From Myxococcales bacterium (GTDB lineage Bacteria > Myxococcota > Myxococcia > Myxococcales > Anaeromyxobacteraceae), in the NCBI GenBank assembly GCA_021806645.1, contig JAJZQX010000001.1:1-64000 (forward strand): a stretch of 64,000 bases of DNA. Reading direction: 5' to 3'. Position 1 is the first letter of the stretch; every line of letters begins with the position of its first letter. This document shows positions 18,811 through 27,282 of the stretch, in pieces. Under the pieces are notes generated by a model, which saw only the letters and a list, made by a program, of their open reading frames with translations, was not told the DNA's origin and made no database searches. The position numbers were made by a program, and so were the translations under genes.

Positions 18811-20571
18811 ATGCTCTACCACCTCTCCTGCCCCGAGCCGGCCACCCACCTCTTCCACCTCGCGCTGGAGGTCCTCGAGCCGGGCGAGGAACTGGAGCTC
18901 TCGCTGCCGGTCTGGACGCCCGGCAGCTACCTGGTGCGCGAGTTCGCCCGCCACCTGGAGGCGGTGAGCGCCGCCGGCGGGCAGGGGCAGCCGTTGCCGG
19001 TGGAGCGGCTCGACAAGCACCGGTTCCGGGTGCGGACCGGCGGGTTCGCCGCCGTGACGGTCCGCTGGCGGGTCTACGCCAACGAGTTGACCGTCCGGAC
19101 CAGCCACCTCGACGCCACCCACGGCTTCGTCTCGCCGGCCGGGGTCTTCCTGGCGGTGCGCGGGCGGGAGGCCGAGCCGCACCGGCTGGTGGTGGCGCCG
19201 CCGCCGGGCTGGCAGGTGGCCACCGCGCTGGCGGGCGGCCCGGCCGAGTTCACGGCCCGTGACTACGACGAGCTGATCGACTCGCCGCTGGAGCTGGGGG
19301 TGCACCGGCTGGTCAGGTTCGAGGCGCTGGGCGTGCCGCACGAGCTGGCGGTCTGGGGGCGGGGCAACGTCGACCTGACCCGGCTCTCGGTGGACCTGGA
19401 GACCATCGTCGAGGCGGTGGGCGGGTTCTGGGGGGGACTGCCCTACCGGCGCTACCTCTTCATCCTCCACCTCACCGGCAGGGGGCGCGGCGGGCTGGAG
19501 CACATGGCCTCGACGGCGGTGCTCTACCCGCGGCTCGGCTTCTCCGACCCCGAGGCCTACGGCGATGCGCTCTCGCTGCTGATCCACGAGTTCTTCCACG
19601 CCTGGAACGTGAAGCGGGTGCGGCCGGCGGCGCTCGCCCCCTACCGCTATGACCGGGAGCAGTACACCAGGCTGCTCTGGTGGTTCGAGGGCGCCACCTC
19701 CTACTACGAGCAGCTCCTGCTCTCGCGGGCCGGGCTGCTGCCGGCGCGCCGCTACCTGAGGGCGCTGGGGCGGCTCCTCACCACCCTGGCGCGCACGCCG
19801 GGGGCGGAGAAGCTCACCGTGGAGGAGTCGAGCCAGCTGGCCTGGGTGAAGCTCTACCGGCCCGACGAGAACAGCGGCAACAGCGGCGTCAGCTACTACC
19901 TGAAGGGCGAGCTGGTGGCGCTGGCGCTCGATCTCGCGCTGCGGCGCGCCGGCCATGACCTGGACGGCGTGATGCGCGACGCCTACGCGCGCTGGGCCAC
20001 GGGCGGCGTGCCGGAGGACGGCATCGAGACGCTGGTGGCGGAGCGGCTCGGCGTGGAGGCGGCGCGGGCGCTCTTCGACGCCACCGTGCGCGGCCACGGC
20101 CTGCCGCCTCTCGACCTGGCCATGGTCGGGCTGCGGCTGCGGCGCCGGGTGGCGCTGGGGCCGGACGACAAGGGCGGCACGCCGGGCAAGCCGGAGGAGC
20201 GGAGGGCCGGCTGGCTGGGGGCGGAGTTCGGCAACGGGCTCGTGGTCAAGTCGGTGCGCGAGGGGAGCCCGGCCTGGCGGGCGGGGCTGACCGCCGACGA
20301 CGAGCTGCTGGCGGAGCGCGGCTTCCGGCTCGACGCCAAGGGGCTGCAGCAACGGCTGGAGGAGCACGGGACGGAGGGGACGCTGCGGCTGACGCTCTTC
20401 CGGCGCGACGAGCTGCTGGAGGTGGAGGTGCCGCTGGCCGAGCCGCCCGAGGACACCGTCTGGCTGGAGCCGCTGCCGGACGCCACGCCGGAGCAGCGGG
20501 CCTCCTTCCTGGCCTGGAGCGGCGCGGAGTGGCCCGCCGACGGGTCCCAGGTTAGGAACGAGACGCCATGA
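18811..20571 (+). CDS. M61-family metallopeptidase with PDZ domain (glycyl aminopeptidase type)
   Basis: The 586-residue protein has the zinc site HEFFH (H259, E260, H263) followed by AWNVKRVRP, the M61 signature. The N-terminal part is a beta-rich domain, and the C-terminal 130 residues form a PDZ-like domain (LGAEFGNGLVVKSVREGSPA). The family releases N-terminal residues, with Gly or Ala preferred in the studied member. No signal peptide is seen, so it is probably cytoplasmic. Its stop overlaps the start of pepP (ATGA), which suggests joint peptide turnover. Confidence 0.9.
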   Translation: MLYHLSCPEPATHLFHLALEVLEPGEELELSLPVWTPGSYLVREFARHLEAVSAAGGQGQPLPVERLDKHRFRVRTGGFAAVTVRWRVYANELTVRTSHLDATHGFVSPAGVFLAVRGREAEPHRLVVAPPPGWQVATALAGGPAEFTARDYDELIDSPLELGVHRLVRFEALGVPHELAVWGRGNVDLTRLSVDLETIVEAVGGFWGGLPYRRYLFILHLTGRGRGGLEHMASTAVLYPRLGFSDPEAYGDALSLLIHEFFHAWNVKRVRPAALAPYRYDREQYTRLLWWFEGATSYYEQLLLSRAGLLPARRYLRALGRLLTTLARTPGAEKLTVEESSQLAWVKLYRPDENSGNSGVSYYLKGELVALALDLALRRAGHDLDGVMRDAYARWATGGVPEDGIETLVAERLGVEAARALFDATVRGHGLPPLDLAMVGLRLRRRVALGPDDKGGTPGKPEERRAGWLGAEFGNGLVVKSVREGSPAWRAGLTADDELLAERGFRLDAKGLQQRLEEHGTEGTLRLTLFRRDELLEVEVPLAEPPEDTVWLEPLPDATPEQRASFLAWSGAEWPADGSQVRNETP

Positions 20572-21941
20572 CCCTTGACCCGATCGTCTTCGCCGAGCGC
20601 CGTGCCCGCGTCTTCGAGGAGCTGGAGCGGCGCGGCGGCGGCGTCCTGCTGCTGCCCTCGGCGGGCGAGAAGCTGCGAAACAGCACCAACGAGTACCTCT
20701 TCCGGCAGGACTCCGACTTCCACTACCTGACCGGGCTGGAGGAGCCGGACTCCTGCGCGCTGCTGGCGGCCCGCCCCGGGGAGCGGAAGTTCCTGCTCTT
20801 CGTGCGGCCGCGCGACAAGGAGAAGGAGATCTGGAACGGCCGGCGCGTGGGCGTGGACGGCGCCAAGGCGGCGCTCGGCGCCGACCTCGCCTTCACCATG
20901 GGTGACCTGGACACGGAGCTGCCGCGCTGGCTCGACGGCGCGGCGACGCTCTGGTTCCAGCTCGGGGCCGAGGCGGCCTGGGACCGGCGGGTGATCGACC
21001 TGGTGGCGACGCTGCGCGGGCAGGGGCGGACCGGGAAGCGGCCGCCGGCGGCCATCGTGGACGCCGGCTCGGTGCTCCACGAGCTGCGGCTGCTGAAGCG
21101 GCCGGACGAGCTGGTGCTGCTGCGCAAGGCGGCCGACCTGACGGCCGAGGGGCACTTCGCGGCCATGCGCGACGGGCTGCCCGGGCGGCGCGAGTACCAG
21201 GTGCAGGCGGAGATCGAGTACGCCTTCCGCCGGCGCGGCGCGGCGGGTCCCGGCTACGGGACCATCGTGGCGGCCGGGGCCAACTCTACCATCCTGCACT
21301 ACCGGGCCGGCGACACCGTGCTGCGCGACGGCGAGGTCTGCCTGGTGGACGCCGGGGGCGAGTACGGGCTCTACACCGCCGACGTGACGCGCACCTTCCC
21401 GGTGTCGGGCAGCTTCAGCGGGGCGCAGCGCGACCTCTACCAGGCCTGCCTGGCGGCGCAGAAGCAGGCCATCGCCGCGGTGAAGCCGGGGGCGAGCATC
21501 GACGCCATCCACGCCCTCACGGTCCGGGTGCTGACCGAGGGGCTGGTGGGCCTGGGGCTGCTGCCGGGGCCGGTGGAGGAGCGGGTCGCCGAGGGGGACC
21601 GGCTGGTGAAGCTGGCGCCCGGCTCGCCGGAGGAGCGGGCGGCTCCGAAGGGCTACCGGAAGTACTACATGCACCGGACCAGTCACTGGCTGGGGATGGA
21701 CGTGCACGACGTGGGCGACTACCTGGTGGGCGGGGCGAGCCGGCCGCTGGTGCCGGGCATGGTGCTGACCGTGGAGCCGGGGCTCTACGTGGCCGAGGAC
21801 GACGAGACCGCGCCCGCCGCGCTGCGCGGCGTGGGGATCCGGATCGAGGACGACATCCTGGTCACCGCGGGCGGGAACGAGAACCTGACCGCCGGCGTGC
21901 CCAAGGAGATCGCCGAGATCGAGGCGGCCTGCGCGCGGTGA
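20568..21941 (+). CDS. pepP: Xaa-Pro aminopeptidase P (M24B)
   Basis: The enzyme removes N-terminal residues that precede proline and uses two divalent metals. The 457-residue protein has the aminopeptidase P N-terminal domain (NSTNEYLFRQDSDFHYLTG) and the pita-bread domain with metal ligands visible in CLVDAGGEYGLYTADVTRTF, HRTSHWLGMDVHD, TVEPGLY and RIEDD. It is coupled to the M61 peptidase by a 4-base overlap. The length is normal for the family. Confidence 0.95.
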   Translation: MTLDPIVFAERRARVFEELERRGGGVLLLPSAGEKLRNSTNEYLFRQDSDFHYLTGLEEPDSCALLAARPGERKFLLFVRPRDKEKEIWNGRRVGVDGAKAALGADLAFTMGDLDTELPRWLDGAATLWFQLGAEAAWDRRVIDLVATLRGQGRTGKRPPAAIVDAGSVLHELRLLKRPDELVLLRKAADLTAEGHFAAMRDGLPGRREYQVQAEIEYAFRRRGAAGPGYGTIVAAGANSTILHYRAGDTVLRDGEVCLVDAGGEYGLYTADVTRTFPVSGSFSGAQRDLYQACLAAQKQAIAAVKPGASIDAIHALTVRVLTEGLVGLGLLPGPVEERVAEGDRLVKLAPGSPEERAAPKGYRKYYMHRTSHWLGMDVHDVGDYLVGGASRPLVPGMVLTVEPGLYVAEDDETAPAALRGVGIRIEDDILVTAGGNENLTAGVPKEIAEIEAACAR

Positions 21942-21971
21942 GAGGCGGGGCGCGGGCCCGGTTCTCCACGC

Positions 21972-22000
21972 TTGACAGCCCCTCAGCGGTCCAGTATTTA
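21972..22000 (+). promoter_or_regulatory. Promoter of tRNA-Pro
   Basis: TTGACA at 21972-21977, a 17-base spacer and TATTTA at 21995-22000 form a near-consensus sigma-70 promoter, rare in such GC-rich DNA. It lies 65 bases before the tRNA and just after the pepP stop. Confidence 0.75.
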
Positions 22001-22064
22001 CGCGGCCTTCCGCTGGTTCGGCTCCCTCCCGGGGGGACGAGAATTCCGCCCGCGGGCGCAGCAA

Positions 22065-22138
22065 CGGGGAGTGGCTCAGCCTGGTAGAGCACTTGGTTCG
22101 GGACCAAGGGGTCGCAGGTTCAAATCCTGTCTCCCCGA
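22065..22138 (+). tRNA. tRNA-Pro, anticodon CGG
   Basis: The cloverleaf is complete: acceptor CGGGGAG with CUCCCCG, discriminator A, D arm GCUC-AGCCUGGUA-GAGC, anticodon stem CUUGG/CCAAG with loop UUCGGGA (anticodon CGG), and T arm CAGG-type stem with UUCAAAU. The length is 74 nt with no encoded CCA. Accessory DNA starts immediately downstream, which makes this tRNA a candidate integration site, but I found no second copy of its 3' end in the window. Confidence 0.97.
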
Positions 22139-22143
22139 CTTGG

Positions 22144-22194
22144 AAGGCCGCGATGTCTTTCGGGAAACCGGAGCGTCGCGGCCTTCGTCTTTTG
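22144..22194 (+). terminator. Rho-independent terminator after tRNA-Pro
   Basis: AAGGCCGCGA (22144-22153) pairs exactly with TCGCGGCCTT (22176-22185) around a 22-base loop that contains a further small hairpin, followed by CGTCTTTT. It sits six bases after the tRNA. Confidence 0.75.
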
Positions 22195-22374
22195 CGGATC
22201 CGGCCGAACGTGAAGAGAACGTGAAAAGGATTTCGGCCTCCGGCGTGGGGAGGTTCTCGAAGACCAGGTTCCGTTCCATGGCCTGGCGCTGGTCCCGGGT
22301 GTTCATGCCCCAGGGGCAGAGCAAGGGCCGGGCCATTGGCCAACGCAATCTCCAGGTGGCGTCAGGCTCAACCC

Positions 22375-22397
22375 CTTGCTCCCAAGGCGGGAGCAAG
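22375..22397. promoter_or_regulatory. Perfect 9-bp inverted repeat upstream of higB (probable HigA operator)
   Basis: CTTGCTCCC and GGGAGCAAG flank the five bases AAGGC and end 13 bases before the higB GTG. There is no T-run, so it is not a terminator. Toxin-antitoxin operons usually repress themselves through such dyads over the promoter. Confidence 0.55.
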
Positions 22398-22410
22398 TTA
22401 GGGTGACCTC

Positions 22411-22710
22411 GTGAGGATCATCGCCCGCCGGACCTTGCGTGAGTTCTGGGACCAGCGGAGCAACCGCGATGCCGAGCAGCCGCTTCGGGCCTGGTTCGCG
22501 GAGGTACGTCGAGCGACGTGGCGGACACCTGCGGACATCAAGATGGCGCACCGCAACGCCAGCTTCATCGGGAGTGATCGGGTGGTGTTCAACATCGGCG
22601 GGAACAGGTTCCGGCTGGTGGTCGCGGTGAAGTACTCGGCGCAGCTCGTCTTCATCCGCTTCGTCGGCACGCACGCCGACCACGACGACATCGACGCCGG
22701 GAAGGTCTAG
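22411..22710 (+). CDS. higB: HigB-type mRNA interferase toxin
   Basis: This 99-residue basic protein of the HigB/RelE fold cuts mRNA on the ribosome in known members. The central WFAEVRRATWRTPADIK and the C-terminal RLVVAVKYSAQLVFIRFVGTH blocks are typical of the HigB_toxin family. The start is GTG with AGGGTGA about 5 bases upstream. Toxin precedes antitoxin with a 3-base gap, the usual higBA order. It is the first gene after tRNA-Pro. Confidence 0.85.
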   Translation: MRIIARRTLREFWDQRSNRDAEQPLRAWFAEVRRATWRTPADIKMAHRNASFIGSDRVVFNIGGNRFRLVVAVKYSAQLVFIRFVGTHADHDDIDAGKV

Positions 22711-22713
22711 GTC

Positions 22714-23067
22714 ATGGACATCAAGCCCATCCACACGGAGAAGCAGCACCGCGCCGCGCTCGAGGAGATCGAGCGGCTCTGGGCCGCCAGGCCCGGCACG
22801 CCTCAGCACGACCGGCTCGAGGTCCTGGCGACGCTGGTCGAGGACTGGGAGGAGAAGCACCAGCCCATCTACCCCCCCGAACCGGTGGCGGCCATCCGCT
22901 TCCGGATGGAGCAGCTCGACCTGGACCGGAAGGCGCTCGAGCCGAGCATCGGATCGCGAGCCAGGGTCTCCGAGGTGCTCTCCGGCCGGCGGCGTCTCAC
23001 GCTCGACATGATCCGCCGCCTCCACCGGCAGCTCGGGATCCCGGCCGAGGTGCTGCTGGCGTCGTGA
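22714..23067 (+). CDS. higA: HigA-type antitoxin (helix-turn-helix)
   Basis: The 117-residue protein has an N-terminal helical part (LEVLATLVEDWEEKHQPI) and a C-terminal XRE-like helix-turn-helix (SRARVSEVLSGRRRLTLDMI), as in HigA antitoxins that neutralise HigB and repress the operon. It follows higB by 3 bases. Confidence 0.85.
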   Translation: MDIKPIHTEKQHRAALEEIERLWAARPGTPQHDRLEVLATLVEDWEEKHQPIYPPEPVAAIRFRMEQLDLDRKALEPSIGSRARVSEVLSGRRRLTLDMIRRLHRQLGIPAEVLLAS

Positions 23068-23092
23068 ACTCGCCGTGAACCCAGAAACACAA

Positions 23093-23122
23093 AGGCCCCA
23101 CCGGTAAGTACCGATGAGGCCT
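23093..23122. terminator. Stable hairpin after higA, likely terminator
   Basis: A 14-bp stem with two C-A mismatches closes on a 2-base loop (outer AGGCC/GGCCT, inner CGGTA/TACCG). It lies 25 bases after higA, between it and the convergent DUF3494 gene. The following T-run is weak. Confidence 0.45.
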
Positions 23123-23249
23123 CTCCCGTGGACCAGTGCCTGCGAACAGTCGCTGGACCGAGAGGGCTGCCAGTGCGGCGACCTAGCCGGTGAACCGCCT
23201 GCCGCGAAGGGGGCGCAGCCCGTTCGCGACAGGAAGTCCGGAACACGAG

Positions 23250-24056
23250 CTACGGAGAAGGCTGGGTGACGGCGTTCATCTGGAGGGTGACCGCGGTCTG
23301 CGCCAGCAGCCGGCCGTTGACCGAGGCCCCGGTGTTGACGGCGATCAGCGTCTTGGCCAGCACCACGCCCTCGAAGTGGGCGGTGGTACCGATGGTCACG
23401 GCGCCGGCCACCTGCCAGAAGATGTTCCTGGCCTGGGCGCCGCCGGTCAGCGTCACCCGGGTGGCGCTGGCCTGGTTCATGGTGCCCGCCACCTGGAAGA
23501 TCCAGACGTCATCCGGACCACCGGAGAGGGTGACGTCCGTCGAGATCAGGAGGCCCGTGCCCCACTTGTAGAGGCCCGGAACCAGGGTGAGCCCGCCGAT
23601 CTCGCCGGCGCCCAGCTCGGTGAAGTTGGGAGAGACCCGGCCCTCGGCATCGAGGTAGGCGGTCTCCATGTCTCCCACCGCCGCGGTCAGGGAGGTGGCG
23701 TCGTTGACGGCGCAGGGAAGGGGTCCCGCGGCGTCGACGACGTAGATGTTCCCCGTCACTTCCCCGCAGGTGAGCAGGAGCGCCGCGCCGGTGATCGGGC
23801 TGGTCCCGACGTCGCCGGTGATGGCGGAGGCGTAGACGTCGGTGATGCCGGTCTTGCTCAGGATCGCGAAGCTGCCAGCCGTGCCGAGGCTGACGGCGGA
23901 GGTGGCCCCGTCGATGGCGCACACGATGCTGGCCGTCGGCGGCGTGGCCGTGCCATCACCCTGGAGGGTGCCGGGGTTGCTGGTGCCGCAGGCCGCGAGG
24001 GAGAGCAGGAGGAATGCGGCCCCGGCAGCGGTGAGACTCGACTTCTTCGACAACAT
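23250..24056 (-). CDS. DUF3494 ice-binding-like lipoprotein
   Basis: The 268-residue protein starts with a lipoprotein signal (LLLSLAAC, Cys23). The mature part is a DUF3494 ice-binding-like beta-solenoid: AGSFAILSKTGIT, GDVGTSP, GGLTLVPGLYKW, DDVWIFQVAGT, NIFWQVAGAVTIGT and VNGRLLAQTAVTLQMN are all hallmark blocks. Family members bind ice or act as surface adhesins; many come from polar microbes. Here the protein would be anchored in the outer membrane. The start ATG has an AAGGAG site 8 bases upstream. It is monocistronic. Confidence 0.88.
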   Translation of the reverse strand: MLSKKSSLTAAGAAFLLLSLAACGTSNPGTLQGDGTATPPTASIVCAIDGATSAVSLGTAGSFAILSKTGITDVYASAITGDVGTSPITGAALLLTCGEVTGNIYVVDAAGPLPCAVNDATSLTAAVGDMETAYLDAEGRVSPNFTELGAGEIGGLTLVPGLYKWGTGLLISTDVTLSGGPDDVWIFQVAGTMNQASATRVTLTGGAQARNIFWQVAGAVTIGTTAHFEGVVLAKTLIAVNTGASVNGRLLAQTAVTLQMNAVTQPSP

Positions 24057-24624
24057 GGGTGCTCCTTGAGATGCCTTGTTGGTCCACTCACGGGATCGAG
24101 GGACTTGCAGAAGAGGGACTGGATGGGAACGGACTCCTGCGCTCTTCGGTGCGGCTGATCTTGTTCAGCGAGCCGGGTGTTGCCGGTTCCGTGCCCTGCG
24201 ACCTCGAGTCGGGGAGTTAGGTAAAGACAGGTCTTTTCCGGAGCGACCGGCCCCGGACCATGTCGTGTGCGCCACAGGTATGGTACGGAAACCATAGCCA
24301 ACCGGCCCTGAGAACCCTCCGCATCCTCGACGATGACGACTCGAATTGCCGGTTGTGCTTCGCCAAGACCATCACGCCGTCCGTGAAGCTGGCGCCGCGA
24401 GACGGGACGGGCAGCGACCGGACGCTGTCGCCGCCCGCTGACCGGCACGGGCCTCCGGGCCTCACGAGCGGGGCAGCAGCGTCTCGCCGAGAAGGCGAGC
24501 GGCGGCGCGGGAGCCGGACGAAGAGTTGTCAACGATTCCCGGCTGGACGGCATCTTGGCGAGCCACAGGCGGTCCTGGCCAGCTTACCGAGACCAAGCCT
24601 CCTGCCGCGCCTCGCCGTGTCCAA
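24057..24624. other. Gene-free stretch with two dyads
   Basis: I see no credible gene in these 568 bases. Two short inverted repeats are present: AAAGAC-AG-GTCTTT (24223-24236) and TATGGT-N6-ACCATA (24279-24296). Both lie upstream of the DUF3494 gene and could be regulator sites. Short open frames here have no family features. Confidence 0.5.
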
Positions 24625-26292
24625 TCATGCGATGCCGGGGTTGTTGTCCACCCCGATCAGGCGCGGCACATTGGGTGTGTGGAGTTCGCCCGGCGTGCTT
24701 TGGCGCAGGTACTGCTCGACGACGTCCCAGATGGGCGCCCCTGGCGTGCTCGACGGCGATGCGCCGACGCCCCAGCGTGCGACCTTGTAGGACTTGTCGG
24801 CATCGACAGGCCGACCGTTCAGGCGCATGTCGCTGATGCGCGCGCTGATGCCGGCCGCGGGTTCGCAGGTGTAGGTCAGCCCACCGGTGCGCAGCATGTC
24901 GCCGCCCTGGTGCTGGTAGGGATCGTCGTTGAACAGTTTGTCGCTGAGCTCCTCGAGCGTCCTTCGGATGTCGGCACCGGTCATGTGGGCGAGCGAGGTG
25001 TCGGGGTACGTGATCGCGGTCTGCGCCATCAGGTCCTCGCGCGTGATCATCTGCCCGGGCAGCAGCGTCGTGCCCCAGCGGAATCCCGGAGAGAAGGCGA
25101 TCTCGGCGTCCAGCTCCTGCATCAGCGCTTCGACGATCAACTGATCCCACGAACCGTTGAAGTTGCCGCGCCGGTACAGAAGCGCCTGACTTTCGGCGAT
25201 GGGCTCTTGCAGACGCACCGCGAACGGCGCGCGCACGCGGTCGATGGTGGCTTGCATCGTGGCGTCGGCGGGCAGCAGGTCCGAGAACACGGGTAGCAGG
25301 CGGTAATGCCAGTCGGCGACCCGGCCGTGTTTGACTTCAAGATCGACGACCGCGAGGAATTTGCCATGCGATCCCGCGTTGGTGACGATGGTGTTGCCGC
25401 CCGGGTTGGCGACCACGCTGGGCACAGGCACGCCGTCATGCGTGTGCCCACCCAGGATCATGTCGATGCCTGAGATGCGTGAGGCCAGCTTGAGGTCGAT
25501 GTCCATGCCGTTGTGGGAGAGCAGGACGACGACCTGCGCCCCCTCGCTCCGCACCGTCTCGACCAGCGCCTGCAGCCGTACTTCATCGATACCGAAGGCC
25601 CAATCCGGCGTGAAGTGCGCCCCATTGGCCCGCGGTGTATAGGGGAAAGCTTGGCCGAGGATGGCCACAGGAATGCCGCTCTGTTCGCGGAACACGTAGG
25701 GATTGAAGACCGCTTCGGCGTTGTCCTTGCCGACGATGTTCTGCGCCACGAAGGCGATTCGGTCCTTGAAGTCGTTGCGCACGACGTGCAGCACACGTTC
25801 GGCGCCGTACGTGAACTCCCAGTGTCCCGTCATCACGTCCACACCGAGCACGAGCGAGGCGTCCACCATGTCCTGTGCCGCGGTCCACAGCGCCGTCGCC
25901 GAGCCTTGCCAGCTGTCACCGCCATCCAGCAACAGGGCCTTGGGCCTGCTGCCCTTCAGGCGCTTGACCAGGCTGGCGAGGTGCGAGAACCCACCGACCT
26001 TGCCGTAGGCTTGCGCTGCCGTCTGGAAATCGAGGTGTGAGAACGCGTAGGCGTTCCGGCTACCGGCTTCAATGCCATACGCGCGAAGCAGCGGCGAGCC
26101 GACAAGATGCGGCACTTTCCCCCTTGCGCTGCCAACCCCGAGATTGATGCTGGGTTCCCGGTAGTAGATCGGCAGCAACTGGGCGTGGCAATCGGTGAAG
26201 TGCAATAGATGGACGTTGCCGAAGGCGGGAATGTCGTAAAGCGCGTCATCTCGCATCAGCCTGTTCGCCCCTGTTGCCAGGTCGGTGTTCAT
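24625..26292 (-). CDS. soxB: Thiosulfohydrolase SoxB homologue without signal peptide
   Basis: SoxB is a dimanganese enzyme that removes sulfate from cysteine S-thiosulfonate on SoxY in the periplasm. The 555-residue protein carries the metal motifs: TDCHAQLLPIYYREP (D34, H36), LDGGDSW, MTGHWEFTYG, LSHNGMD and GGHTHDG, and the family C-terminus YKVARWGVG. Normal SoxB has a Tat or Sec leader before the equivalent of residue 15; here the ATG (GGAG site nearby) directly starts the mature-type sequence, and the frame upstream gives no leader. No soxAXYZCD genes are in the window. Base composition is lower in GC than the backbone, pointing to transfer. Export may need a partner, or the gene may be inactive in its known role. 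Confidence 0.88.
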   Translation of the reverse strand: MNTDLATGANRLMRDDALYDIPAFGNVHLLHFTDCHAQLLPIYYREPSINLGVGSARGKVPHLVGSPLLRAYGIEAGSRNAYAFSHLDFQTAAQAYGKVGGFSHLASLVKRLKGSRPKALLLDGGDSWQGSATALWTAAQDMVDASLVLGVDVMTGHWEFTYGAERVLHVVRNDFKDRIAFVAQNIVGKDNAEAVFNPYVFREQSGIPVAILGQAFPYTPRANGAHFTPDWAFGIDEVRLQALVETVRSEGAQVVVLLSHNGMDIDLKLASRISGIDMILGGHTHDGVPVPSVVANPGGNTIVTNAGSHGKFLAVVDLEVKHGRVADWHYRLLPVFSDLLPADATMQATIDRVRAPFAVRLQEPIAESQALLYRRGNFNGSWDQLIVEALMQELDAEIAFSPGFRWGTTLLPGQMITREDLMAQTAITYPDTSLAHMTGADIRRTLEELSDKLFNDDPYQHQGGDMLRTGGLTYTCEPAAGISARISDMRLNGRPVDADKSYKVARWGVGASPSSTPGAPIWDVVEQYLRQSTPGELHTPNVPRLIGVDNNPGIA

Positions 26293-26324
26293 TGACGAAG
26301 CTCCATTTCTGAATCGGCAGCCAC

Positions 26325-26732
26325 TCACGCGAGCTGCGCGGTGAGCAGCATGTAAACGATCATCGCGACACACATCAGGGTGACCATCGCAGTGGCACCG
26401 ATCACGAGTCCTCGATCTGGACCCACGACGCCCTTCTCGATGGACCCGTTCACGACGTGGTAGCGCCACGCCGCCAGCACGGCCAGCAAGCCGCCGAACG
26501 CCATCATGCTGACGCCGATCGGCATCGAAGCCCCCAGGTGGTGTACCGCGAGGCCGGGTTGCAGCCTGGCGGCCAACTCGTTCAGCCAGACACTGAATTT
26601 CGCCACCACGAAGCCCAGGCTGATGATGGAGATGGAGGTCCTGATCCACGCCAGGAAGGTTCGCTCGTTGGCCAGGTATTCGGTCGCCCGTCGTGCTGCC
26701 GCCGGCGTTGCTGGGTCTGTCATGGGGTTCAT
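26325..26732 (-). CDS. DUF202 family small membrane protein
   Basis: This 135-residue protein has the DUF202 entry motif YLANERTFLAWIRTSISII followed by two more hydrophobic helices (about 70-90 and 108-130), three membrane segments in all. Function is unknown (YidH-like). It lies 32 bases upstream of soxB and is probably in the same transcript. The ATG has no Shine-Dalgarno of its own; a short upstream frame ends on it (ATGA), so translation is probably coupled. Confidence 0.8.
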   Translation of the reverse strand: MNPMTDPATPAAARRATEYLANERTFLAWIRTSISIISLGFVVAKFSVWLNELAARLQPGLAVHHLGASMPIGVSMMAFGGLLAVLAAWRYHVVNGSIEKGVVGPDRGLVIGATAMVTLMCVAMIVYMLLTAQLA

Positions 26733-26794
26733 TGCCAGGCCATTGAGGGACTGACGCCGCGTCCTGAGCCGTTGCGCCCTTTCGTCATGGTCAT
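26729..26794 (-). CDS. Short leader frame coupled to the DUF202 gene
   Basis: This 21-codon frame (MTMTKGRNG...SMAWQ) has a good GAGGAG site just before its ATG, and its stop TGA overlaps the DUF202 ATG. It may only deliver ribosomes to the next gene, or be the stub of a deleted gene. Confidence 0.4.
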   Translation of the reverse strand: MTMTKGRNGSGRGVSPSMAWQ

Positions 26795-26843
26795 GCTCCT
26801 CGTGGGGGTGTGTGGTGCACTCGAAGGTCGGTCCGGTCACCGA

Positions 26844-27282
26844 TCACGGCCGGGTGCTCCGTCGCTGCCCGAGCAGGGGCGCGAGCCTGGAGCGCGCCAC
26901 CTCGAGCGCCAGGCCGAGCGCGCCGACCCGCCGCGGCGGCGCCAGCGTCCCCGCCTGGAAGCGGCGGAGCGCCTCCTGCCGGCGGAGCTTACCGGAGGAG
27001 GTGCGCGGCAGGGAGCCCGGCGCCAGCAGACGGACGGTGTGCGGCGTCAGGCCGGTCCGCTCGGTCACGGCCCGACGGATGGCGTCGCAAACCGGCGCAT
27101 CGGCCTGGTCCGAGTCGCGTAGGCGCTCGGCCAGCAGGAGGAGGGCCTCGCCCCACCTCCACGGCACCCGCGGCGAGGGCCTGCCGGGCGTTGCGGCGAG
27201 AGACCGCCAGCTCGACCGTGCGCTCCGCCGCGAGGAGGACGAGGTAACCGTGGAGCACGTGGTCGGATCGGGCATCGGTCAC
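26844..27282 (-). pseudogene. Remnant of an AMP-ligase (fatty-acyl-AMP ligase type), C-terminal end, frameshifted
   Basis: Two frames together give the C-terminal lid of an adenylate-forming enzyme: AAERTVELAVS in one frame, then after a shift near 27150 LLLLAERLRDSDQADAP and LPRTSSGKLRRQEALRRF in another. The Lys in SSGK-L-R-R is the lid lysine of the superfamily. About 450 N-terminal residues are missing. Its GTG overlaps the stop of the upstream PKS remnant (GTGA), so the two were once an operon. Function is lost. Confidence 0.65.

Noticed and set aside
22139-22400. Minus-strand frame with NTRDQRQAMERNLVFENLP
   Set aside because: It hints at a gene fragment but I recognise no family, and the stretch contains the tRNA terminator and the higB control region.
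24217-24553. Minus-strand frame containing RVVIVEDAEGSQ, like the start of a response regulator
   Set aside because: No phospho-acceptor or later receiver motifs follow and the frame runs into unrelated sequence.
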